DNA of 45,027 nt from Azolla pinnata (lineage: Eukaryota; Streptophyta; Polypodiopsida; Salviniales; Salviniaceae), in contig JBBBWG010030698.1 in the NCBI GenBank assembly GCA_037176905.1, positions 2,897 through 47,923 of the forward strand, written 5' to 3'. This document shows positions 22,701-32,863 of the stretch, piece after piece. Numbering within the stretch: the first letter of the stretch is position 1; each line of letters begins with the position of its first letter. A program made the position numbers and the translations under genes. Below the pieces are notes generated by a model, which worked only from the letters and a program-made list of their open reading frames with translations, was not told where the DNA came from and did no database searches.

Positions 22701-25668
22701 ACCTTTCTATGTGCTTATCAGATACATCTGAAATCTGTTTAGAAAAAACATCAAAAACCTGCCAGAAGTAAGCAGTTCTCCGAATCACTGAGGCATATGA
22801 AAACCTTTATCTTACATGCGCATAACCAGCTTCTGAAGATTCTTTGGAGGGAAGTTCCAAGAGAAGGCCTAAAGTAGAATCTATTCTTCGTACAATCGTC
22901 TTCTCAAAAATCTCACCTACACGTGTGTTCTACAAACAAGAGAATACGTTAATATGTGCACATTTTGGTCACCACTTTCCCTATTTTTGCAGGTAAATCA
23001 AGGCGCTTACAATGTTTGGGGCCTTGTTCTGAACCAGATCTGCATTTAATGTCAGGCCAATACATTTTGTTGTATCATCAACATATAGGATTCTTGCCTT
23101 CAACTGCAAATAAAGGGATGGTTAACAAAAGTTAACTGCCAGATAAGAAAAATTGCTATGCGGAAAATTTCAGGCAACATTCCACAACCAGTACATAAAG
23201 AAATGTGAAAACTACTCCACCTTATTCTTCCACAATCATGAAAAGGAGTATAACAGAAAGTGCAATAGAAAAGAAATTACACGCTGATTTTCGGAGTAAT
23301 GCTCTTCCCATCGCGACTGAAGAAGCGGGTTTTCTAAGTGAAAGATGTTCACCTGCATGGAGCCCCTATTAATTATGTCACGGATATGATATTACGCTTC
23401 CGCCAATTGAAGACAAAAATCTACTTACAGTTCCTGTAAAATATGTTAAGAATGAAAGCAAGAGTCCATTCTTCAAAACAGCTCGAACTCTTGCATTCAC
23501 TAAGGTGCCTGGGACAAGAAGCTCTAATGTCAACCCTTCAAGCTCCTTGGTCTGAAAAAAGGATAGAGATTTTATCCCATGTAAATGTAAGAAATATGGA
23601 ACTAGATTTACATCAAAGGAATCATATGTACCACATGGGAACAGACTAGGTCTGGATCAGCTTTTAACATTACTGATCCTCGTTTCTTATCAATTGATTC
23701 CACAAAAACTTGTACTAGTTGGCCTTTTTTCAAGCTTGGAGAGAGACCTGATGACCAACAAATCACCATAATTGAAAAAACATTTTCAAGAAATATAACC
23801 CAAAGACTTATGCCCACAAACACCCAATCCCGCATTACTGAGTCAGTCATGTGCACATACAGACAGAGAGCGAAGAACAGATTACATGTAAAAACAATTA
23901 CAACAAGAAACTAGAAAGCATGGAAAAGGTGACAAATGATTGAATAATAACAAAAGAAACGAATATAGAAATCCTGAAGAGAAATAGAACACAATTTAAA
24001 GTAGGAATAGCAGGTTACTACATCTCATTCAGTAAGGCTCACATGCCAGATAATCTACTTTAGCATTTCAGAATTTTAGTTTCATTCCTCAAATTATCCC
24101 TTTCCAGATCTCATCAATTTTAATAAACGAATATACAAGAAAGAGCTCACCAGCTGTGTCAGAAGAACGCAGAAAACCTGTTATGCCCGGAACACCAAAC
24201 GACAAAAGATAGCCATAATCTTCTATGCTAGCGACAAATGCATGTATAACCTACAAGATAAAGCCCAACCAAAGGTTAGATTGTCGCTTGACTTGCTCAA
24301 AAACACCTGAAGTATCTGCAAAAGTTTCTTTTCCCTTCAGAACGAGAAAACTCACCAAGCCTTCATGCATTGAGTCTATGGTCAAACCCTTATGAAGGTT
24401 ACTCAACCTTAGTGATAAGCCGATGCGCTTACTTCTCTTCTGTTGTTCCTTACTATCTGACACATCCAGTGAAGTCACAACACAAGGTACCAGTTGTCTC
24501 TCAGAGAAAAGTTCACTCAGAGAAATAAAATCCCGTCCCTGCATTCAAAAACTAGATCATTTCAAAGAATACAAGCGATCTGACAAGTCAAGATGTGAAA
24601 AAATATTAGAATGAACTAGCATCAGACTTCAGAAAAGCAGATTTCTCTTTCAATGGGAAAATCAATGATTGTCTATAGCTTATGCTCTATAACATCTGGA
24701 AAAACATGCAATTGCTTATTGGTACATGTTTGTGAAATAATATGAGAAAAGGACTGCGTTTACAATAGCGACATAATCATACCACGTGTACACGTATACA
24801 TTACAAAAAACACAGATATGCATATCCATTCACCAATCAGTGTATACTGGTTACCAACTAACCTCCTCCTTGCTGAAAGAATCGGACGCATCTTCAGCTT
24901 TAACAAAGCCTCGTAAACCACCTGGAAGACTGATGACCATATCTTTTGTTCCTATTTCTTGTATAACACCCCATAGCTTCATTCCAATAGACAAACTCTA
25001 GCACAGGCAGAAGAAAAGAAGGGTTTTTAATATGTAAAAAAGGACCTGACAACATGCAAAAGACATAAGAAGTAAATTAAACTAAGACAACAAATATGAG
25101 TTGCAGTAGTAAAACTACGCTCTTTGTAAACGAAGCTCTTTGTATAAATTAGAGGGGGGGGGATGATAAAGTATATGGAGCGCATTATAAGCATTTTGTG
25201 CAAGCATAAGAAACGCCGCGACTTTCGGGTGCAAGCAGGGATGCCCACAGAAAGAAATAGATTATTTTCCACGAAGCAAAGTAACACCTTGAATCGCAGA
25301 AGATCGACGGACTTTGGAATTTTTCCAACGAAGGTCCTGTCTTCATCTAAGGGATCGGCTTTCCTCTGCTTTTTCCGCTTAATTTTCCCTTCATTTTCGA
25401 ATTCCGCCTCGGCTTGTGCCCGTACTTCCTGTACCTCGGATGGTGTGAGTGCAGATGCGCCCCCTGCAGATACACAAGTAACACGTCTCTCTCTCTCTCT
25501 CTCGAGAATCGCTCTCTCTCTCTCTCTCTCTCGTGCGCGCGGAGAGAAAACGAACAAGAAACCTCGAGGGAAATCCGGTTCATCATCCTGAAACGCCGCC
25601 GCAGGTTCGCGCATGGTAGTAGCGGCGCCGGTGGGAGTAGATGCAGCTCCCGACTTCCGCTTCGCCAT
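13726..25668 (-). CDS. RRP5: RRP5/PDCD11-like ribosome biogenesis protein (S1 repeats plus HAT repeats)
   Basis: RRP5 is a nucleolar RNA-binding scaffold needed for early pre-rRNA cleavage and for both the 40S and 60S pathways. This copy has roughly 35-40 small exons on the minus strand. The start is MAKRKSG at 25668; exons 25668-25563, 25463-25288 and 24997-24863 join in phase. A basic N-terminal segment ([10 protein letters not shown]) is followed by a long series of S1 motifs, one or two exons each, between about 24990 and 15960. Examples are [15 protein letters not shown] (about 22000), [15 protein letters not shown] (about 21010) and [15 protein letters not shown] (about 16550). An acidic linker exon (15589-15198) leads to HAT repeats (about 15050-13940), with [20 protein letters not shown] at about 14640. 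The last exon is 13830-13726, ending FVESRI and stop. Every exon I checked keeps an open frame, so the gene looks intact. Several introns exceed 500 bp, including one near 19.0-19.7 kb. Exact exon number not verified. Confidence 0.95.
25485..25532. repeat. (CT)n microsatellites in RRP5 intron 1
   Basis: Two CT runs, about 25485-25503 and 25511-25532, sit inside the 99-bp first intron. They read as GA runs on the transcribed strand and occupy much of the intron. Confidence 0.85.
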
Positions 25669-25671
25669 CGC

Positions 25672-25719
25672 TAGGGTTTTGCAAGCTCGAAGCTGTCTGA
25701 GAGAGAAGAGCAAACCCTA
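25672..25719 (-). promoter_or_regulatory. Telobox pair in the RRP5 5' leader
   Basis: AAACCCTA on the minus strand (25679-25672) ends 3 nt before the RRP5 ATG. A second copy lies in the opposite orientation at 25712-25719. Teloboxes are known upstream of plant ribosomal-protein and ribosome-biogenesis genes, so this fits RRP5. Their use here is inferred. Confidence 0.55.
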
Positions 25720-26675
25720 GGAAAAATCAGGGTTTTTGGAAAACAAGGTTTTCCATAATTCACAGGAATGCCCCTCCTATTTTCTCTGGAAATGCCCCTC
25801 TATTAAAACATGTCTGATCATCAAACACAATGTACATGATCATCCAGAACAGTATCTTTGCATGAAAACACTCTGCTTCACTGCTTCGATTGTTTAAGTT
25901 TTAGGGCCGGAAACAGTTTCTCGCGACTTTCGAATGTAGATGACATCGATGGATGGACGGATCTTAAATCTTAAGAATATTTTCGTCCTCCATAAATCTT
26001 AAATGTTTCGCTCTATTGGGCAGCATTGCTCAATGCCTGTTCATATAATCGTTGTAATGGGCATCGTCGATGCAAGTTGTTATACAAACAACCGAATCGC
26101 TGCCATGCACTAGAGGGTTTCATTGGACATATGCCTGCATTGTCATCCCAGCAGCCATCGTTGTCGCAAGCTGCATGGATGACTTGGTGGCTATTACCGT
26201 GCATATTCGTCGTCACAATGCCCATGGTTTGGCACAAAGTTTGCGTTGACGACCGAGTGGCGGCTTATCATGCATCGGATGGTATGATTGTACGCATTGG
26301 GAAAATCCATTTCGGGGGAGAATAGTGCCACTCCAAATGTATTGGAGTGCTTGAAAGTACCTAAGTTGTTCTCCATTGTTGAATAAAACCAAGCTTTCGC
26401 AAGGATTCCATGTTGGTCTGCTTATGCTTTGCCTCAATTTGCCCTCTCAATGTATGACATAAATCCTCCCATATGTTCCTCACCGTCTTTTCTAGAGGTA
26501 TGAAAATATTGTCAAATATTACACTGCATCGTCCATTTCATATCTACCACACAGTTAAACTACTTATAAGTGTCTAATTATTCATAAACTTTGGCTCATA
26601 TCCTTCATATGATCTAATAGCATTATGGGAAGATGTGGTGATCTTATCATTCTCTACCCTCCATACCAATTGTGA
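25720..26675. other. Promoter side of RRP5 and unclassified decayed sequence
   Basis: The part up to about 25950 is presumably the RRP5 promoter. Between about 26000 and 26640 the minus strand has broken open stretches, one with a TVRNIWEDL segment. It may be decayed mobile-element DNA continuing from the copia fragment, but I could not assign it. Confidence 0.35.
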
Positions 26676-27344
26676 CTATTCAGTCTCGTACCTTAAAATG
26701 GTTGTCGTATTAGTTGCCCATAGAGTAGAACCCCGAGAAATATTGCCTTTGTTACACATCCGAGCAAATAGTCTAAACATTCTTTCCCATACCATCGAGT
26801 GTTTCTTGCTACTCCATGAGATTGTTCCACTTTTGAACAAGAATATGAATCCCGATGCAGATCTCATGTCAGATGCATTGTTTGCCCGATGGGCATTTGC
26901 AAGCCCCTTCAACTCGACGGGTTCCTTGTGTTGGTAAAGGATGTCACAATCCAAACACGTCATGAATGTACTATGTTACCGCTTAGCGCAGCGAGATGTG
27001 GTCAACTCTATAAGGAGTCCTACTAAGTAGCAGACATCTGGTCGGGTAATTGTAAGATAGATCAGACTTCCAGTGATCTATTGATATTCATTCACCTGAA
27101 TCTATTGTCCGCTTCAAAATCGAGTCTAGGGGCATTGAGACAAGCTTGCAGTCGTCCTTCTGAACTTATAGAGCAAGATCGTCTCATAATAGTGTTGTGG
27201 GAGCAAAAACCCATCAAGAGCCTGGAGTACTTTGATGCCTAAGGAGTAGTGCAAGCCGTTCAAATCCTTCATCTCAAACTTATCAGCGAGTAACCGTTTG
27301 ATATTCTGTATCTCGGCCAAAGTCTCAGATGACTTGTATCTCAT
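26676..27344 (-). mobile_element. Decayed Ty1/copia retrotransposon fragment (end of reverse transcriptase and RNase H)
   Basis: At 27344-27126 the minus strand encodes a stretch like the late reverse-transcriptase region of plant copia elements (LLADKFEMKDLNGLHYSLGI). It is followed by a segment like the link region (LIYLTITRPDV, about 27060). RNase H then follows at about 26890-26790 (SASGFIFLFKSGTISWSSKK). The order RT then RNase H matches one element on this strand. Stops and frame changes interrupt it, and no flanking LTRs, integrase or gag were recognised with confidence. It is an inactive relic. Confidence 0.8.
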
Positions 27345-28310
27345 AAATACTTTTTTTTAAGGGTTACTTTGTTTGTTTGTCTTTTTTTTTTTTGGTTATC
27401 TTTGACTTGCTTCTGTCATAGCTCTATGATTTCAATGGAAATGGTCGCAAGGAGCCTTAAGACATCCATTTTGAGGCGATTTTGACTCTCCCCCCCATCC
27501 ATCTCCACGCGTTTGTGCTCTGTCGCTTTGTGTTTGGTAGTGGAGGAAATAAGGCGTGTATATTTTAGAGCCAAAGAAGCAGACGAATAGTGTTCATCTT
27601 AATCTTGACCAACACCTCATTACGATTTTTTTCACCATATATAGACAGCGAGTAACAATCGTTGTCAATAAATATAGATGTATACCGGCACCACTCGGCC
27701 TCTGTCGCGGAAAGCCCAGGAAAAGTCAAAGAACATTGAAATGCTGTCGAGAAATCCGCAGCACGCAAAAGGGTTGGGCATCATGCAAACTAGTTAGAAG
27801 AAAAGCAATCATGTTTGTGGTTCCGTCCAAGTCACTCGAGAAAGATCAGAAGGTTTTGATGCAAGTGTGACTCGCATGAAGGTAGCGAGCAAGCGCATTG
27901 CCTTAATCTTTTTTACATGTCCATTTCTCCAGTTTCTCCTCCTGTTTCCTTTGGGTTGTACTGTTGTATAAGCTTCTCTTATGGGCCCTGCTGGCCTTTA
28001 GAAGTTGCCAATACATATTGGCGTAAGAAGATGTTAATATATCTTTCTTTCTTTCTTTCTCTCTCTCTCTCTGGAACATATTTCTTTTTTTGGAAGTTAG
28101 AAAGAGACAAGCACGATGCAATCAACTGACAAATGCGTGCTTTGAGCACTGTGTGTGTATCCCAAACGAATGGGATGTGATCAATATTGTGTCACACACC
28201 ATCCGCCCCCACGAGGAATCGGGATCGCGCGACTAGCATATTCGAGGAGCCAAGGATCATGTAGCAAACCTGTTTGTCAAACCATGACTCTGTCTCTGTG
28301 TTGCTCGCTG
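27345..28310. other. Intergenic, no gene recognised
   Basis: Contains a poly-T tract near 27380 and a CTTT/CT repeat near 28045-28072. No protein or RNA gene was recognised on either strand. The right part is the promoter region of the RNase T2 gene. Confidence 0.45.
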
Positions 28311-28317
28311 TATATAG
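28311..28317 (+). promoter_or_regulatory. TATA box of the RNase T2 gene
   Basis: TATATAG lies 75 bp upstream of the ATG at 28393, a usual distance allowing for a short 5' leader. It is followed by a GATA tetranucleotide run. Confidence 0.55.
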
Positions 28318-28392
28318 ATGGATAGATAGATGGCGTCGACAACTATACATACATACCTCAGATCTAGCAATAAGATTAGTGTTTAGTCATTC

Positions 28393-29671
28393 ATGGCCTC
28401 CGCTCGGCATTGCCTAGCTTCGATCGTCTGCCTCGCCATTCTCTGCATCCTGCCTCTCCCCGCTAATTCTCAGGACTTCGATTACTTCTACTTTGTCCAA
28501 CAGGTAGAGGACTTTGTAGTTCATATTGAAGACACAATTGGATTCCTGTTAGAGACTCGACTGTTTGTCAATGTGTTGTTGTTGTTGTTGTTGTTGTTGT
28601 TCCAGTGGCCAGGATCGTACTGCAACAAGGGGAAGCACGGCAGTTGTTGCTACCCGACCACTGGCAAGCCAGAGGCGGCTTTCTCCATCCATGGCCTTTG
28701 GCCGCAGAACGAAGATGGCTCGTATCCATCGAATTGCGACGGTGACGAGTTCGACGAATCTCTGGTGTGTGTGTGTGTGTGTGTGTGCACAAATTCAAAT
28801 GCATCTTGTTTTTCTTCTTCTGTAGTACGTGCGGCTAGACTGGATTCCTCGTCGCAAGAAGTAGAATTCGTAAATCAGCAAAGAACAAGTTGTAGTTGCA
28901 CCTGCTGGTTCGATTTGTACAATGCATCCCATTAATGCTAGTACGAAAAAAAGGAAGAAAAGAAAAACCCTTGATTGTTTCGATGGTAGATCGAGGACCT
29001 GAAGCCGCAGCTGCAGAAGTACTGGGGTTCCCTGAGCTGCCCGAGCAGCGACGGCGAGCGCTTCTGGTCGCACGAGTGGAGCAAGCACGGCACCTGCTCT
29101 GGCCTCGGCCAGCGCGCCTACTTCCAGGCCGCGCTCGGCCTCGTCAAAAGGGTTGACATCCTCTCCGCCTTAGAAGATGCAGGTATTTGTTCGTGGGCAG
29201 TAATGTTGGGAACCAATGTATAAGGCTAATTGGATTGGTTTAAGGGTAACATAAGTGGGAAATCAGTTATGTTCACAGCTCTCCAGTGACCATATGGGTT
29301 TATCCCCGTCTTAGGATAATTAGTTTCCCACATATCTTACCCCCATAACATCTCGGGTTCGACCCTGTGCCAGTATCCGACTCATTTTCTGATCATTCCC
29401 CCTCCTCCATTTGTTTGTTTGGACCACAGGAATCACTGACGACGGAAGCACTTACAGCCTCTCGAGCATCTCCAATGCCCTGACTAGCGCCATCGGCCAG
29501 ACCCCGGGCATCCAGTGCAACCAGGGGCACGACCACGGACACGATTCGTCCACCCATCGCCAAGTCTTCCAAATCTACACTTGCGTCGACAAGGATGCGT
29601 CCACCATCATTCGGTGCCCCTCGTTCCCCAACAGCAGTTGCGGGTCCAAGGTCACGATTCCAGAGTTCTGA
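28393..29671 (+). CDS. S-like ribonuclease of the RNase T2 family, secreted
   Basis: Four exons, 28393-28503, 28606-28764, 28990-29182 and 29430-29671, join to 234 residues. RNase T2 enzymes cleave single-stranded RNA by way of 2',3'-cyclic phosphates; S-like members act outside the cell or in the vacuole, for example in phosphate scavenging and defence. Residues 1-26 form a signal peptide (SIVCLAILCILPLPANS). The active-site motif CAS I is FSIHGLWPQ with His66. CAS II is FWSHEWSKHGTC with His118, Glu119 and His123. Many Cys residues fit the disulphide pattern. Both catalytic His are present, so the enzyme should be active. The N-terminal part fits S-like rather than self-incompatibility RNases, but this split rests on memory. 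Introns 1 and 2 carry microsatellites right at splice sites. Confidence 0.93.
28575..28605 (+). repeat. (GTT)n repeat adjoining the intron 1 acceptor of the RNase gene
   Basis: A (TTG/GTT)n run of about nine units ends at the acceptor TTCCAG (28600-28605). It provides much of the U-rich tract before the exon. Confidence 0.8.
28765..28788 (+). repeat. (GT)n repeat forming the intron 2 donor of the RNase gene
   Basis: Exon 2 ends with CTG at 28764, and the intron starts with a run of about 11 GT units. The donor dinucleotide is the first of these. Confidence 0.8.
29244..29342. repeat. Inverted repeat (hairpin) in RNase intron 3
   Basis: Left arm 29244-29262 (GGGTAACATAAGTGGGAAA) matches the reverse complement of 29324-29342 at 17 of 19 positions, with weaker pairing inward. 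The loop is about 60 bp. It may be a small hairpin-type transposon relic. Confidence 0.6.
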
Positions 29672-30769
29672 AGACGCACCGTATCACGGAGCATAGTGCA
29701 TGCATGTCTTCTCCTGCTCTGTCTGTCCGTTTGCTGCAGCCTGCAGTTGTAATTTGCATACGTGTGTGTTTTGCCACCACATGGTCATTTCGACAGGTCC
29801 AAATTACATTTGTCTCGTCTTTGAGGTCGAAGAATTCGTTTGTTGTCCGTGATAACTGACCAACCTCCAAAACGGATTCTCAGGATGTGATCAATAAGTG
29901 CCTTGAACCCAACTCGGGACCTTGAAAGGCCTACCATATCATAAGGCTACACTTGCCTGGAAATCGGAATTTAAGACCTTTCATCTGTTATTAATTACAT
30001 GCAAGAAAATGCCGTAGAACAGCTCGTACCTCATGTGAACGGTCCATGAAATGCCTTGCAAATAATCTTGGTATGCTTTTCAATGGAGTAGTTACCTTGT
30101 CAAAACTTTATTCGGAAACATAACAAACCCTGGATCAACATTTACAATGAAAAATGACACAATGAACCGGTCGTTTTTGAAATGGAAGGCACGATCGACG
30201 AATAAGTGAGATCTTAATCAAGCAAACTAATGAGGTAAGTGTGGTTGGATTTGTGAAGGCATCGTTAACAAAGATCTTTGCATTGGATCCGGAACAAATA
30301 TCACGAACAAGAAACGGTGCATCGAACCCCAAAATAAGAAGAAGAGGGAATGATACAGCGAACCAAAATTAGCAAGCAAGAACGAAACAAAACAGAAGAC
30401 GTTTTATCAGATCAGAACTCGCGAGGAAGGAAGAGGAACGTGAACGTATCGAGACGCTATAAAAACTGTCTTGGTATCCCTGTCACCGGTTTCGTAATTG
30501 TTAAGTTCTGAGGTATAATCGAATGTAATATTATGGTATGCTGAATTCATTTTCAATCTGTTGCTTGGGCCCAGGTGGTTAATCACCCTTAATCCACGCC
30601 ATTCTCTATAATATCCTCACTAATACTGCTCATCATCAGCAGATCCATAATAAATACCACCACCACCACTAATGAGCTTAGATCCGGATCGCACCTCAGA
30701 TCCTGCAATAAACGGGACATGGATATGTGGCAAGAGCGAGGAGAACAACACAGACTCGAATGTCTCGAC
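29672..30769. other. RNase 3' flank and intergenic DNA, no gene recognised
   Basis: The first 150-200 bp are the likely 3' UTR of the RNase gene. Nothing recognisable follows on either strand. Confidence 0.45.
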
Positions 30770-30905
30770 AATACACACACACACGCACACACACATACAG
30801 GCACATGCATGCATGCATGCATGCATACATATCCACACGCACACGCACATGCATGCATGCATACATATCCACACGCACACGCACATGCATGCATACATAC
30901 CACGC
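30770..30905. repeat. CA/CATG-rich tandem repeat, 36-bp period
   Basis: A CA run grades into units containing ATACATATCCACACGCACAC and a CATGCATG tail; unit starts at about 30825 and 30861 give a 36-bp period, with a partial third unit. It lies 150-280 bp upstream of the small plant gene and is rich in CATGCA motifs. Confidence 0.75.
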
Positions 30906-31051
30906 TCCAGATGCATGCACATGCATGGACACATGCATGGCCTGGCATGCATCCGCAGTCTTCTTTTCTTCTTCTTTCATTTGGTGGGCGAAATTCACTT
31001 CTAATGAACGCTAAAAACAGGCCATCAGAGAGCGAGAGCAGAGATCGAGCC

Positions 31052-32863
31052 ATGAAGAGGCGGCGATCCGAAGCCGCCGCCGCCGCCGCCGCCGCCGCAG
31101 CAGGAGCAGCCGGCATCGACGACGGGGGGAGGAATCTTCTCCATGCGTCCTTCTGCTCTGCGGCCAACGCCATCTCCCATCTCTACACGCAGGCCCATCA
31201 CCAGCAGAAGATCGCTTTCCAGGCCGGACAGAGGCACGCCATTGTACGAGATCTATCTTCTCATGTCCCCCGCCCCCCCCAAAAAAAGAAAAACAGAAAA
31301 ATTCCCGTAAATCCTCGGCTTTATTTCGCTGGACGATTTTGCTACTTCTTATTTAGTGTCGTGTCCGCGTTCTGAAATTCGGCTTATTCCGTTCCAATCG
31401 AAAAGTTTGTATTTTGTTGATGAAATCCAAAGTTCCTTTCTCGTTTTGTTTCCTTATTATTCTTCTTACGTCCATTCTCTTACCTTCACATTTCTTTGTC
31501 TCTCTGTACTCTGATATGGCATTCATATCATGCATGCCTGTATGAATGTCTATACATGTATATGGCTATCTGTGTGTATGTATAAATTTGGGGGATACAT
31601 GTCCAAGTTTTTTGTCTCAGGGACTATCATCAAAGTAATATTCCATTGCAAGTCCCCCCCTCCCCCTCCTTCTTTTTTGACAACTTTTGTCTAGCTTTTG
31701 AGACCTTGTATCCTTTCTCGAGGGTTCATGCTATGCTGTTGCATTCGATGTTGGATTTCTAATATTCTGTTGTTCCATTTTACTCGGAATTTGTACTATT
31801 CAATCCACGTTTCTATAGAGTTGGTTTTTATAAATAAGTATGTTTGTGCTGAAGTTGCTGTTCGAGTAGGAACTGCTTTTAAGGATTTTGATGGATATCT
31901 CTAGATATAATGAAATGTTTGTTGCTTAAGCGCATGTTTCCTGATTAAAGTGCTTTTCTATTTGTCGGATTAAAGTTGAAGTCCATCATAATTTTATATC
32001 TGTCACAACAATTTTTATGTGGTCATAGGAGAATCTTTTCCATTGGATTCACAATCAACATGGAGTTGCACCATCGACAATGGACATTGTAAACTACCTC
32101 AAGGTAATCAAATCTGTCGAAACATAGGCTCTAAGCTTTTATATATGTAAGCTTATGATGAAGCAGATCAGTGAGTTCTTATTCTGATATTTGTTTACAA
32201 CAATGTTATAGACAGAATGTGATGTTTTTACTATATGGAAGATTATGATTAATCGGTTTATCGTTAAGTTTTTATTCTGATATTCTCGTTACAGTAGTTA
32301 AGGTTTACTATGCTTGCATAATGTGGATTCCAATCCATACTATCTAGATTTTTGAGTTCGCTTTTTGTTGTCAGATTGAAATTGAGAATGTGAATCGTAC
32401 TGAAACGGTGATTACGCAAACACAAAGTATATCTTCAGCCCCTCAGCAACAGATAATGCACCCAAACCAATTTACTAGGACGGATGAAGCAAGACAATCA
32501 ATCCCTTCTCATCACAACTTCCTCTCAGGTAGCGTTTATAATTTGTTTGTACATTCTAACTATATCAAGACTCTACAATCTATTCATCAATATTCAAGTT
32601 TCGGTATTTTTTGGTATCTAATAGAATCTGATTGAATAATTGTACTGGTTCTTGGTTTAATGTCTACGGACAGACAGACAGACACACACGTCCACAAACA
32701 CACATTCAGAAACACATTAAACACAAATTCTGTCATATTTAGATGCAATAATCATCACTTGCGTATGGTAAAGGAAATGCTGGTATATGACAGCTTTATG
32801 TTATGCAATTTTTTTTGTTTATGTAAGTTAATGATGAAGGTGCTTATTGTCCTTGCAGGCTAA
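31052..32863 (+). CDS. Small conserved plant protein of unknown function
   Basis: Four exons, 31052-31243, 32029-32103, 32375-32528 and 32859-32863, join to 141 residues. The start MKRRRSE is followed by a (GCC)n-encoded Ala run. A conserved-looking helix follows (about residues 30-64, SAANAISHLYTQAHHQQKIA then FQAGQRHAI), continuing in exon 2 with NLFHWI and MDIVNYL. I recall plant proteins with the pattern LYTQ..N.Q..AFQAGERHALEKLY and VDIVNYLQNELE; some databases label them holocarboxylase-synthetase-like, which the sequence does not support. No membrane segment, signal peptide or catalytic motif is visible. The basic start could be a nuclear signal. The last exon adds only part of a Gly codon and the stop. 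Earlier in-frame Met codons lie in the CA repeat and were not used. Confidence 0.72.

Noticed and set aside
29346..29364. tRNA-like B box (GGTTCGACC) in RNase intron 3, possible SINE
   Set aside because: No matching A box, T stem or poly-A end was found at suitable spacing.
30589..31020. Overlapping open frames on both strands encoding Cys/His/Met/Ala-rich repeated peptides
   Set aside because: They are translations of the CA/CATG repeat in several frames, with no family resemblance and the same openness on both strands.
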